From positions 217,038-281,037 of the forward strand of contig JAIYCT010000002.1 of assembly GCA_027487865.1 (NCBI GenBank): a DNA stretch of 64,000 bases, in the 5' to 3' direction. Positions within the stretch are counted from its first letter, which is position 1. Every line of letters begins with the position of its first letter. The position numbers and the translations under genes were made by a program. This document shows, in pieces, positions 8,771 to 17,421 of the stretch. The DNA is from Microbacteriaceae bacterium. Lineage in GTDB: Bacteria > Actinomycetota > Actinomycetes > Actinomycetales > Microbacteriaceae. The notes below the pieces were generated by a model. It saw only the letters and a list, made by a program, of their open reading frames with translations. It did not search any database and had not been told where the DNA came from.

Positions 8771-9745
8771 TTAGTTCTTTAGCAGGTACTCCGCAGTTTC
8801 GTGGTCGGTCACCAGGACGTTGACCCACTTGCCTCGAGCTACTGCAAGGGTGGCAACCCGCTTGCTCTTGCCACCGCTGACTCCAATTACCAGCGGAATC
8901 TTTTTCAGCTGGTCCAGAGAAACTCCAATGATGAACTCATTTAGCTCAGTTCGAACCGGCTGGCCATCTTTATCTAGGAACCTGAGGTTGATTTCGGCCA
9001 CTGCGCCGGCCTTTTTGGCCGACTCAAATTGCTCAAGGGATAGAAAATTGGTGCCCTCTTGAAGGTGGGCTGGCATTTCTGCCACACCAATACCGACCAT
9101 CGCGATATCTAGAGAGTCAAACTCCTCGATGGTTTCGTTTGCGTGAATATCGCCTTCCAGCAGGGCGTTCTTCATTGCCTTACTGCTTACCACTCCTGGA
9201 ACCCTGAGGAACTCCGCGGAAGCATTGGTTAGTTTTGAAAAACTCTCGGTTGCAGTCGTGGCCGCATGTTGCAGCGAGGGATTTCCAACTCCGCCAAGTA
9301 GCTCAACAATCTTTGAAGCCTTGACCTTCGGAAACGGCGAGAGTGAATTTACAAAGCCGCGCAGCGAGCGGCTCCAAGAGGTAAAGCCAATTGACTTTCC
9401 TTCAATCGGCATCAGGTGAAAGACCGAAGCCAGTGCCATGCCCAAAGAGTCCACAAGTTCTGCGTCGTTTTCACCGGTGGCATCCACAACATGTACTTGC
9501 TCTAGGCCAAACTTCTCTTCGATTTGGCGCTCAAGCTCGGAGAAAAGTCCGGCAGGTGGAACGACAATTCGTCTAACGATGCCACGCTCTTCGGCGGAAG
9601 ATAGCAGTCTCGAAACTCTTGCCTGGGAGAGGCCTAGCTTCTTAGCAATATCGGTCTGCACCATGGATTTTGAATGATAAAGGTGTGAGACCTTCGTCAT
9701 CATTCTCAGACTCTCGACGTTCTCGTATTGATCTTCGCTTGCCAC
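8771..9745 (-). CDS. SorC-family transcriptional regulator
   Basis: A complete 324-residue SorC regulator. The N-terminal helix-turn-helix (about residues 15-60) contains the DIAKKLGLSQARVSRLL recognition segment; the rest is the sugar-binding domain. It is a clear paralog of the truncated regulator at 3-782. It faces the importer operon and shares its terminator. With two related regulators at the ends of one cluster they may bind different ligands, form mixed oligomers, or regulate separate promoters. The upstream gap has a TAGAAT that could be a -10 box but no good -35. Confidence 0.9.
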   Translation of the reverse strand: MASEDQYENVESLRMMTKVSHLYHSKSMVQTDIAKKLGLSQARVSRLLSSAEERGIVRRIVVPPAGLFSELERQIEEKFGLEQVHVVDATGENDAELVDSLGMALASVFHLMPIEGKSIGFTSWSRSLRGFVNSLSPFPKVKASKIVELLGGVGNPSLQHAATTATESFSKLTNASAEFLRVPGVVSSKAMKNALLEGDIHANETIEEFDSLDIAMVGIGVAEMPAHLQEGTNFLSLEQFESAKKAGAVAEINLRFLDKDGQPVRTELNEFIIGVSLDQLKKIPLVIGVSGGKSKRVATLAVARGKWVNVLVTDHETAEYLLKN

Positions 9746-9905
9746 TGTAATCTCCCAGCATTTCTCGCTCTGCCATTGTGACTAAGCGACGCTACCTTGA
9801 CTGTTTATTCTAGGACCGAAACAGGCCTCAAAGTAGCTCACTTGGCTTGGGATTTACTTGTCAAACCTAGGGTCAGCTACAGCGAGCGGAGTGAAAACCT
9901 TTAGG

Positions 9906-11810
9906 CTAAACCTCAATAGAGATATCGAAGGTGATAACCCTGCGCTCCGGCAGGTGGTAGAAGTGCGCCGGAGTGGTGGCATTTCGGTGCAGGGTCGTGA
10001 AGATTAGCTCCTCGGCCTTGTTCAAGCCGGTCTTATCGGCAGGAATTAGGGTCCTGTCGGTGACAAAGTAAATGGCGTCGCGCTCATCAAAGTGTTCGGA
10101 TACCGAGTGCGAACGAAGCGCTCTTGGGACGTTTCGCTGCTCCATGAATCCTGATGGCACAGAAACTGATGCGAGGTAGTCGTTTACCTCTTTGTACACC
10201 GGTGGCTTGTGGCAAATCGGGGTGTCCATGGACTCTACGTTCACTACCAGGATCTTCTTTGGCATGCTGCCCAATACTCTGATCTGCTGCTCAAGTGCCT
10301 GTGGCACAAGGCCAACAACTGCTGATGGGTAAATACCAATGTTGTCGGTAATCGCAACCTTTCCACTGTTGCGCATGCGAGTGACCTGAGACCAGCTCAT
10401 CGAGGTCTCGCTTAGGCGCTTATCTAGTTCGAAGCGACCCTTGCGCCAGATCCACATCATCGATGCCACGCAGAAGCCTGCGAGAAGTGGCAACCATGCA
10501 CCGGTTATCAACTTCGTTGAGCTTGCGGCAAACAGCGTTAGATCCATGATCAAGAACAGCGAGAAGATCGGCAGCAGGACATAGCGGAAGCGCTGCCACT
10601 TGCTAAGGGCTAACAGAATCAATCCGATTGTGGAGACCAGCATCGTGAAGGCGATTGCAAAGCTATAAGCACCGGCCAAAGCGGATGATGAGCCAAAGAC
10701 AATTACCAGCGTGATAGAGCCAAGGCCAACCACTGTGTTTACAAATGGCACGAAGATCTGGCCACGCTCTTGCTGGTTGGTGTGCTTGATGCGAAGTCTT
10801 GGCAGCAGTCCCAACTGAGATGCCTGGCTAGCAAGTGATGCAACTGCGCTGATCAAAGCCTGCGAGGCGATGATGGTCGCCAGAGTCGTGATGAGCAAAA
10901 GAAGAAGCGCTGGAATGCCGGCTGGAGCCATACCGAAGAAGCTGTTTCCAATTGCACTCGGGTCACGAAGCAATAGCGCTCCCTGACCGAAGTAGCTAAG
11001 TGGAAGTGCAATGCCCGCAAGACCAAACCAACCAATGCGAATCGGACCTCTACCAAAGTGACCGAGGTCGGCAAACAGTGCCTCTGCACCGGTAACCGCG
11101 AGGATTACCGAAGCCATTACAAATAGGGTTTGGAAACCATGGTCAATCACAAAGTTCGCCGCATACATCGGGTTTAGCGCGACCAGTGACTCAGGGTTCA
11201 GGGTGATCTGGTAGATACCGACAACCGACAGGGTGATAAACCAAATGATCATCACCGGACCGAATACCTTGCCAAGGTTGTGGGTCCCCTTGAACTGGAA
11301 GGTGAAAATAAGCACCAAGATAATCACAGTAATTGGGACCACCAGATACTCGAGCTCTGGGTTTATGGTCTTGATGCCCTCAACCGCCGAGATGACCGAA
11401 ATCGCAGGGGTCAAAATGCCATCCGAGAATTCCATTGCGGCAGCCATCAGAAACATAAATACGGTGAAACCCAGAATTCCCTTTTTGCCAGCTCGAATCT
11501 TGCCGGAGAGCTGCGAGAACATTGCCAGGGTGCCACCCTCGCCACGATTATCTGCGCGCAGCACAAAGATTAGGTACTTGATTGAAACGACTAGGGTTAG
11601 CGTCCAAAAGACTAAAGACAGCACTCCAAGGATTTCATCCCGGGTGTCACCACCGGCTCTTACCGCTTCGTTGAATGCGTAGATCGGGCTGGTCCCTATG
11701 TCGCCGTATACGACACCCATTGCTCCGAGGGTAAGGGCAGAAGTTCGCTTGAAACCGCTCTGCTTTTTCTGTTTTGGCATTAGACCTGTCTTTTTGTAAC
11801 CCCACCACAT
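9906..11810 (-). CDS. kup: Kup-type potassium uptake protein
   Basis: A proton-coupled low-affinity potassium importer of the KUP/HAK/KT family. The N-terminus has the family hallmark GVVYGDIGTSPIYAF, followed by about twelve membrane segments, and a soluble C-terminal domain of about 170 residues. At 634 residues it is full length. The start is uncertain: the ATG at 11810 has AGGAG only two bases before it, while an in-frame ATG at 11780 gives the more usual MPKQKK start. A second potassium system (TrkH/KtrA type) lies at 60.8-62.9 kb. Confidence 0.93.
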   Translation of the reverse strand: MWWGYKKTGLMPKQKKQSGFKRTSALTLGAMGVVYGDIGTSPIYAFNEAVRAGGDTRDEILGVLSLVFWTLTLVVSIKYLIFVLRADNRGEGGTLAMFSQLSGKIRAGKKGILGFTVFMFLMAAAMEFSDGILTPAISVISAVEGIKTINPELEYLVVPITVIILVLIFTFQFKGTHNLGKVFGPVMIIWFITLSVVGIYQITLNPESLVALNPMYAANFVIDHGFQTLFVMASVILAVTGAEALFADLGHFGRGPIRIGWFGLAGIALPLSYFGQGALLLRDPSAIGNSFFGMAPAGIPALLLLLITTLATIIASQALISAVASLASQASQLGLLPRLRIKHTNQQERGQIFVPFVNTVVGLGSITLVIVFGSSSALAGAYSFAIAFTMLVSTIGLILLALSKWQRFRYVLLPIFSLFLIMDLTLFAASSTKLITGAWLPLLAGFCVASMMWIWRKGRFELDKRLSETSMSWSQVTRMRNSGKVAITDNIGIYPSAVVGLVPQALEQQIRVLGSMPKKILVVNVESMDTPICHKPPVYKEVNDYLASVSVPSGFMEQRNVPRALRSHSVSEHFDERDAIYFVTDRTLIPADKTGLNKAEELIFTTLHRNATTPAHFYHLPERRVITFDISIEV

Positions 11811-11878
11811 TACTCCTGTGATTCGCGCACTTTCCCCTGATTGGAAAAATACCTGGACGCGACTTGAGACACCTTGAG

Positions 11879-13588
11879 TTAGCGCTTCCGGAAGATCCCT
11901 AAAGCGCTAACCAGCGGCACAACGGAGACCAAAAGCAGCCAATTCCCTAATGGATCGGCGGACTGCCTCAGCGAAATCCCGGCGAATAGAAGTGCCCCGA
12001 AGATAACCGCTGAGCCAAGCAATCGAACACTGCGGTCGGCACGTTTGACTCGCTTTTCTAGTTCGGGATTTCGATTCACCAATTCACCGCGCTCAACCCG
12101 ATTCGCCAAAGATTCAAATCGCTGTGGGAGTCTTGTCAAAGTCGAAATAAAACCAAAGATCTCCTGACCAATCCTTGCAACGCTTTGATTAGCACTTCCA
12201 TTTAGCAACGAGCGTGCAAATGGGTCAACCGCATCCCACATGTTGAAGCTTCGATTCAGCGCACTTGTCACGCCAGAGATAACCGAAATGCTTCGAACCA
12301 AAAGCAGATAGTTCTCTGGAAGTTGGAAAGGTAATGTCAAAACCAAATCGCTAAATCGAAGAGCAAACTCCTTGAGTTCTTTGGGGTCAGTTTGAGTCAG
12401 TTCTGCCACGCCAATTCCGCCAAATCTCTTGAACAGCTCCGCAACCGCGCGCTCTAGCTGAACGGTGTCGGCCGTTGGCAGCAAGACCCCTAGGTCTTCG
12501 GTGGCCGAAACCCACGCTCTGGCGTCGCGGGCCACCACCGCAAAAATGAAGTTTTGTAGCTTCCTGCGCTGGTCATCGCTGATCTCACCCATCATCCCAA
12601 AGTCGATAAATGTCAGCGCAAACTGCGAAGGATCCTCGGAATTAGGTGTGACAAAGATGTTGCCCGGGTGAGGGTCGGCGTGAAAGAAACCGTGAACAAA
12701 AAACTGTTCAAAAGTGACCCTGGCCAGTTCCGCCGCAACGGCGTTCGGATCGATTCCTGCGTCATCTATTGACGTGACATCGGTGATCTTTATCGCCGTT
12801 ACGTCGCTTAGGGTTAGCACTCTTCTGGCTGAGCGCTCCCAAACTATCTCTGGGGTTGAGACTCTTGGGTCGTTTATGAAATTGGCCTTGAAGCGCTCAA
12901 GGTTTTTGGCCTCGAATCGGTAGTCAATTTCTTCCAGGCTAGTGAACGCGAATTCCTCGACCAGTTTCGGTGCATCTGTCCTGCGAGAAACCAGCTTGAC
13001 CTTGGCTAGCCAGTTGCCAATCTTTCGAAGTGCCGCGAGGTCAACCTCGACAATTTGCTCAATTCCCGGCCTGAGAACTTTTACGACCACATCGGTGTAA
13101 CCAAGTTCTGATTCAAACCTCGGCCTAAGCCTGGCCCGGTGCGCCTGGCCCAGGGATGCAGCAGCCAAGGGCTCGGTGTCAAAAAACTCAAATGCCGTCG
13201 ATGCTTCCATCCCAAGTTCCTGAGCGATCTGGCTCAGAATCGCATCCGCGCTTTCGGGTGCGACTTCATCCTGGAGGCCTTCGAGTTCGCTGGTTATCTC
13301 CCTGGGCAAAACATCTAGGCGCGAGGATAGAAACTGCCCCGCTTTGATCATTAGCCCGCCGAGATCTGCGGCTAGCGAGTGAAACTTGCGTGCAAGTTTT
13401 TGAAAGCGCTTGATTCTGGTGGATTTAGTAATACTGCCGAGCCCAAGTCTGGGCAAGGCGATCTCGTACCACCAAGACTGCGCAAGCGCGAGAGCGGCAA
13501 ATCTGACTATTCGTCGATAGCGAGCCCGAAGTGCTGGGTTGGTTTTTAGCTCAGATTCGATTTGGGACAAATCAGTGCTTCTCGGCAA
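11879..13588 (-). CDS. ABC1/UbiB-family atypical kinase (AarF-like)
   Basis: A 569-residue member of the ABC1/UbiB family. It shows the KAGQ motif in GGLMIKAGQFLSSR, the VKVLRPGI Lys region, the catalytic loop HADPHPGN and the metal-binding FIDFGMMGE, and ends in two hydrophobic helices that probably anchor it to the membrane. In proteobacteria UbiB supports ubiquinone synthesis; in actinobacteria a role in quinone or lipid handling is possible but unproven. The first 17 bases overlap the end of the winged-helix gene upstream, indicating coupling. Confidence 0.9.
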   Translation of the reverse strand: MPRSTDLSQIESELKTNPALRARYRRIVRFAALALAQSWWYEIALPRLGLGSITKSTRIKRFQKLARKFHSLAADLGGLMIKAGQFLSSRLDVLPREITSELEGLQDEVAPESADAILSQIAQELGMEASTAFEFFDTEPLAAASLGQAHRARLRPRFESELGYTDVVVKVLRPGIEQIVEVDLAALRKIGNWLAKVKLVSRRTDAPKLVEEFAFTSLEEIDYRFEAKNLERFKANFINDPRVSTPEIVWERSARRVLTLSDVTAIKITDVTSIDDAGIDPNAVAAELARVTFEQFFVHGFFHADPHPGNIFVTPNSEDPSQFALTFIDFGMMGEISDDQRRKLQNFIFAVVARDARAWVSATEDLGVLLPTADTVQLERAVAELFKRFGGIGVAELTQTDPKELKEFALRFSDLVLTLPFQLPENYLLLVRSISVISGVTSALNRSFNMWDAVDPFARSLLNGSANQSVARIGQEIFGFISTLTRLPQRFESLANRVERGELVNRNPELEKRVKRADRSVRLLGSAVIFGALLFAGISLRQSADPLGNWLLLVSVVPLVSALGIFRKR

Positions 13589-14147
13589 GAATTTCCTGCA
13601 ACCTACGTCGAGTGTCTTCTAGCATGTCGACGATCCGCTGGTGCTTTGAGGCGTGGCTTGGGCCGGATGATTCAGCTACGGTCTGTGCCAAACGAGCGCC
13701 AGCTTTCAGGACTCCGGCGTGGGGCGCCCAGTTCTGCATGTTGCACTGGGTGCAGTTAGGAACATGTTGGTGGTCGGCATTAGGAATTGGTCCGGCGAGC
13801 TCGCGAGATTCAAACTCGGCTGTACCTGCCTTTGTTAGCTCATAGAGTCTGAGGTCTTCACGCACCACGATCTTTGCCCAGCGCTTTTCGATCAAGTAAT
13901 CAAGCACTGACTGAACTTGAGCTTGGGTGGGGCTGTAGGTGCCAGCGCTAGCGAGGCGGATGTGAGAGACAACTCCGGCACCATTTTTTGCTCCACTACT
14001 TAGGGCGGCCAAGACGCCAAGTTCCAAGTCGGGCTGTAGAGCGGGGGTTGCGCTTTGAAATGGACTGTTTGCAAGACTTTTAGTTATGACCCTGCGCACG
14101 CCGTCAACGATGTCTTTGATGTCTTGGCTCATCGGGGAATTGTCCAT
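13572..14147 (-). CDS. PadR-like winged-helix protein
   Basis: A 191-residue protein. Residues of about 40-115 look like a PadR-type winged helix (LELGVLAALSSGAKNGAGVV, then YLIEKRWAKIV and a YELTKAGTAEF wing). The C-terminal part is a predicted coiled coil (MLEDTRRRLQEILAE). Between them is a CTQC pair in a His-rich stretch (HQHVPNCTQCNMQNW), which could bind a metal or sense redox. An AAAGG ribosome site precedes the ATG at 14147. Coupled to the ABC1 kinase gene. The regulator assignment is moderate; no target is evident. Confidence 0.65.
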   Translation of the reverse strand: MDNSPMSQDIKDIVDGVRRVITKSLANSPFQSATPALQPDLELGVLAALSSGAKNGAGVVSHIRLASAGTYSPTQAQVQSVLDYLIEKRWAKIVVREDLRLYELTKAGTAEFESRELAGPIPNADHQHVPNCTQCNMQNWAPHAGVLKAGARLAQTVAESSGPSHASKHQRIVDMLEDTRRRLQEILAEKH

Positions 14148-14181
14148 GTCACTTGCCTTTCAGTGCAGTGCGATTACTCCT

Positions 14182-14210
14182 TGATTTCAAGCCCCCAAAC
14201 ATTGAAATCA
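14182..14210. repeat. 9-bp inverted repeat TGATTTCAA with 11-base spacer
   Basis: Perfect 9-bp arms (14182-14190 and 14202-14210) in the divergent gap between the winged-helix gene and the Rieske gene. It could be an operator for the winged-helix protein or an RNA hairpin; there is no T-run. Confidence 0.45.
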
Positions 14211-14258
14211 TTCCCATTTGCTCGCTCTAACAGCAGGCAGGAGCGTGGTTTGATTAAT

Positions 14259-14269
14259 TGTGATTCACA
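14259..14269. promoter_or_regulatory. 11-base palindrome TGTGATTCACA
   Basis: A short perfect palindrome about 40 bases upstream of the Rieske gene. The half-sites resemble CRP half-sites, but the spacing is one base rather than six, so it is not a standard CRP site. Confidence 0.25.
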
Positions 14270-14306
14270 GTTGGAATGTTTCTAAATCGACTTTGTTTTA
14301 TTAGGC

Positions 14307-15026
14307 ATGGAAATCGATCGTCGCTCCGCTCTAGCCGGTGCACTTGCCGTTGGGGCAGCCTTAGTCTTTGACCTTCCCGCTCACGCCACCGAGTTCAACC
14401 TGGGCAAAGTGACAGCCATCAAAATTGGTGCGGCCAAGATCTTTACCCTTGGGCAATCTCGGGTACTGATTTATCGATCCAGTTCTCAAAAATTCTTGGG
14501 TTACACCGCTGTATGCCCGGTTGATAAGAACCCCCTTGCACTTACGGGCGTCAGCGGCTCTCGCATTACCTGCTCAAAAGACAGAATTGCATTCAGTATG
14601 ACCACTGGAAAAGCGACCAGCAAGGTTGCCCCTTTGGCGAGTGTCAAGGTGCGCTTGCAAAATGGTTTTGTGCTAGCCACCCTTGCCGGTACTGCATCGA
14701 TAGCACCGACCCAAGCGGCTTCGCCATCGATGACTAAAGAGATCATCGAGGCGAGCAAGGTTCCAAACTCGACCGCGGTTAAAGTGAACACCAGCGTTGG
14801 CACACTCATGATTAGCCAAGTGCAGCGCGGGACTTACGTTGCGCTGTCAGCAATCTGCACACACGCCGGGTGTGAGGTCTCCGATGCTAATGCCACCACC
14901 TTGGCTTGCGGCTGTCACGGAGCGGTCTTTGCCAAGGCAGACGGCTCAGTTATTGAAGGGCCTGCCAAAACCCCGCTGAAGCGCTACGACTTGGTTGAAC
15001 GAGAAGGTTTCCTCTACTTCTCCTAA
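14307..15026 (+). CDS. Exported protein with tandem Rieske domains, the first degenerate
   Basis: A 239-residue protein with an N-terminal signal (DRRSALAGALAVGAALVF) that resembles a Tat signal. The C-terminal Rieske domain is complete: Cys184-x-His186 and Cys201-x-x-His204 bind a 2Fe-2S cluster, and Cys189 and Cys203 are placed to form the stabilising disulfide. The first half (about 30-125) aligns with the second half in length and pattern, but its ligand sites read Cys70-P-V and Cys89-S-K-D, so both histidines are gone and it should not hold a cluster. Likely an electron-transfer protein outside the membrane; the partner is unknown. Nothing downstream identifies an oxygenase or bc complex. 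Confidence 0.8.
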   Translation: MEIDRRSALAGALAVGAALVFDLPAHATEFNLGKVTAIKIGAAKIFTLGQSRVLIYRSSSQKFLGYTAVCPVDKNPLALTGVSGSRITCSKDRIAFSMTTGKATSKVAPLASVKVRLQNGFVLATLAGTASIAPTQAASPSMTKEIIEASKVPNSTAVKVNTSVGTLMISQVQRGTYVALSAICTHAGCEVSDANATTLACGCHGAVFAKADGSVIEGPAKTPLKRYDLVEREGFLYFS

Positions 15027-15129
15027 ACGGAGTGTGCCTGAACTCAACCACGCAAAGCTGTCTCACAGGAAATGTTTGCAATTTGTAACATTCGGCGGGT
15101 AAGGACTTTGTAACGAATAGGTTATCTAG

Positions 15130-16671
15130 ATGATGGAACTGAAACTAAAGAGCAACTCAGAGTTTGCTCAGGTCTACAAAGAGGCCAAGGCTATTGCCCC
15201 TGAAGCATTTGGGCAGTCATCGCTAAACAACCTGATTGACGGGCAGTGGGTCTCAATAGGTCAAGCCCAATCCCACTTCAACGCAGTCGATGGGCAGCAG
15301 ATCATCGGCCCAACCATGCTCAATCTCGAGCAGGTTCAGCACGCGGTCGATCAAGCGGTGAAGCAAGATTCAGATTGGTCCAAGACCCCGCTCGAGGAGC
15401 GCAAGGCAAGGGTCGCCAAAGCTATCGAGCTTCTTCGCGAGCACAGGGACGCTATCGCCAGGCTAATCATTTGGGAAATCGGTAAGCCTTGGAAGCTAGC
15501 CTGTGCCGACGTGGATCGCGCTATTGAAGGTGTCGAATGGTACCTGGGTGAAATTGATCGTCAGATGCACGGCAGGACCCCACTACCTGGACCGATCTCC
15601 AACATCGCAAGCTGGAACTATCCGCTAAGCGTTCTAGTTCACGCCGAGTTGGTACAGCTTTTGGCAGGTAACGCAGTTATCGCTAAGACTCCAACCCAGG
15701 GTGGTTTTCACGCTCTAACCCTCTCTCACGCTCTTATGGCAAGGGCGGGACTGCCGGTGACACTGATTTCTGGTTCTGGTGCGGAGCTTGCGCCGGCTTT
15801 GGTTAGCTCAGATTCATTGGGAGCCCTAGCTTTTGTTGGAGGTCGAAACAATGGCCGTGCAGCCGCTAGCTCGCTTACCTCACTTGCCACCAGACACATT
15901 TTGGAGCAGGAGGGCTTGAACTCCTGGGGCGTATGGAACTACTCGAACTGGAGTGAGCTTTCAGCGCACCTAGCTAAGGGTTTTGAATACGCCAAGCAGC
16001 GCTGCACCGCTTACCCGCGCTATGTAGTTCAGCGCGAGCTGTTTCCAGAATTCCTAGAGATGTACACCGCGATGCTGGGATCTCTAAAGTTTGGTCACCC
16101 GCTGGCCGTTGAAGATCCAAACGATGACTACCCAGATCTACACTTCGGCCCAGTTATTTCTGGCAAGAAGGCTGGGGAGTTGCAGCAGGCATATCAGGAG
16201 GCAATTGAACGAGGCGGCATTCCACTAATCCGTGGCTCCCTAGATAACGGCAGGTTCTTACCTGGCCAAGATCGCTCGGCTTACGTGGCACCAATGACGG
16301 TATTGGACCCACCAAAAGCTTGGTCTATTCACCACTCTGAGCCTTTTGGACCTCTGGACTCGATCGTGTTGGTCGACACCGAAGCAGAACTGATCTCTGC
16401 GATGAATGTTTCTAACGGAAACCTAGTGAGCTCAGTTGCAACCGATGACCTAGCCTTCGCGGAGCGAGTCAAGGAAGAATCCCAGGCCTTCAAGTTTGGC
16501 GTGAACAAGCCGAGGTCTCGCGGCGATAAGGCTGAAGTATTTGGTGGTCGCGGAGCCAGCTGGAGAGGTTGCTTTGTCGGCGGTGACTTGCTAGTTCAGT
16601 CGGTGACCGAGGGCGATGGACCACTGTATGGAAACTTTGCCGACGGATCTCGTTACCCAGCGGTCGTTTAG
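15130..16671 (+). CDS. Aldehyde dehydrogenase family protein
   Basis: A 513-residue NAD(P)-dependent aldehyde dehydrogenase-fold protein. It retains SWNYP (equivalent of PWNFP), the general-base region reading LEQEG rather than the usual LELGG, and a catalytic Cys in KQRCTAYPR. The pattern departs from the well-known subfamilies, with a 40-residue N-terminal extension, so I do not name a substrate. ATG 15130 or 15133 may be the start. The preceding 100 bases hold two copies of TTTGTAAC (15082-15089 and 15107-15114), of unknown role. Confidence 0.75.
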   Translation: MMELKLKSNSEFAQVYKEAKAIAPEAFGQSSLNNLIDGQWVSIGQAQSHFNAVDGQQIIGPTMLNLEQVQHAVDQAVKQDSDWSKTPLEERKARVAKAIELLREHRDAIARLIIWEIGKPWKLACADVDRAIEGVEWYLGEIDRQMHGRTPLPGPISNIASWNYPLSVLVHAELVQLLAGNAVIAKTPTQGGFHALTLSHALMARAGLPVTLISGSGAELAPALVSSDSLGALAFVGGRNNGRAAASSLTSLATRHILEQEGLNSWGVWNYSNWSELSAHLAKGFEYAKQRCTAYPRYVVQRELFPEFLEMYTAMLGSLKFGHPLAVEDPNDDYPDLHFGPVISGKKAGELQQAYQEAIERGGIPLIRGSLDNGRFLPGQDRSAYVAPMTVLDPPKAWSIHHSEPFGPLDSIVLVDTEAELISAMNVSNGNLVSSVATDDLAFAERVKEESQAFKFGVNKPRSRGDKAEVFGGRGASWRGCFVGGDLLVQSVTEGDGPLYGNFADGSRYPAVV

Positions 16672-16757
16672 TAGATACCCACTGGGTGCTAGAGCACTTA
16701 GCATTGAACTCCAGAGGCGATAGCAGGCCTGGTTCCAGCGGTTGAAAGAGGATAAGT

Positions 16758-17396
16758 ATGCCGGTTATGCCGATGTTTCCCCTCACAACCGTTTTGCTAC
16801 CCGCAATGCCGTTACCGCTGAGAATCTTCGAAGAGCGCTACCTCAAACTGCTCGGCGATCTGCTCGGTGAAGAGACCCCTGAGTTCGGAGTGGTTCTAAT
16901 TGCTCGCGGCCCCGAGGTTGGGGGAGGCGAAAAGCGCATGGACATCGGAACCATAGCCTCGGTGACAAACATCGGCACGACAGAGGAGTTTTACGGCCTG
17001 GAATCTATCGGGTCAAAACGCTTCAGGGTAAACGCTTGGCTACCAGACGATCCCTATCCGCTTGCAGACATCGATCTAATTCCTGATCTGATTTGGGTTG
17101 ACACCCTCATGCCGGCGCGCGTTCACCTGGAAACCAAGGTGAGGCAATTGCTGGCTTTTGCAAGTGAATTTGGCGATCTGCAATACGGGCCAGATGTTGA
17201 GTTCAGCGATGACCCCATGGAGGCATGCTGGCAGCTAGCTGGGGTTCTCCCGGTGGGTCAGCTCGATCAAATGGATTTGCTCGGCTCAGAATCAGCCGAC
17301 GAGTTGATTGCCAGAACCTACGAAATAGTCACAGCCGCTGAATCGGGGCTGAAGGCCATGCTGGATCAATCTGGCGAGGGTGAGCCAACTAGCTAG
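16758..17396 (+). CDS. LON peptidase substrate-binding-domain protein
   Basis: A 212-residue stand-alone LON N-terminal domain (PUA-like), opening with MFPLTTVLLPAMPLPLRIFEERY, the family signature. It has no AAA+ or protease domain, so it is not Lon itself. Such proteins are common in actinobacteria, role unclear. A GAAAGAGGA purine stretch lies before the ATG. Convergent with the osmoprotectant operon. Confidence 0.85.
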   Translation: MPVMPMFPLTTVLLPAMPLPLRIFEERYLKLLGDLLGEETPEFGVVLIARGPEVGGGEKRMDIGTIASVTNIGTTEEFYGLESIGSKRFRVNAWLPDDPYPLADIDLIPDLIWVDTLMPARVHLETKVRQLLAFASEFGDLQYGPDVEFSDDPMEACWQLAGVLPVGQLDQMDLLGSESADELIARTYEIVTAAESGLKAMLDQSGEGEPTS

Positions 17397-17421
17397 TTGA
17401 CCCGCCCTTCCAAATCGAGAA

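Noticed and set aside
15076-15125. TTGCAA/TTGTAA promoters before the aldehyde dehydrogenase
   Set aside because: Neither has an acceptable -10 box at 16-18 bases, so I do not list a promoter.
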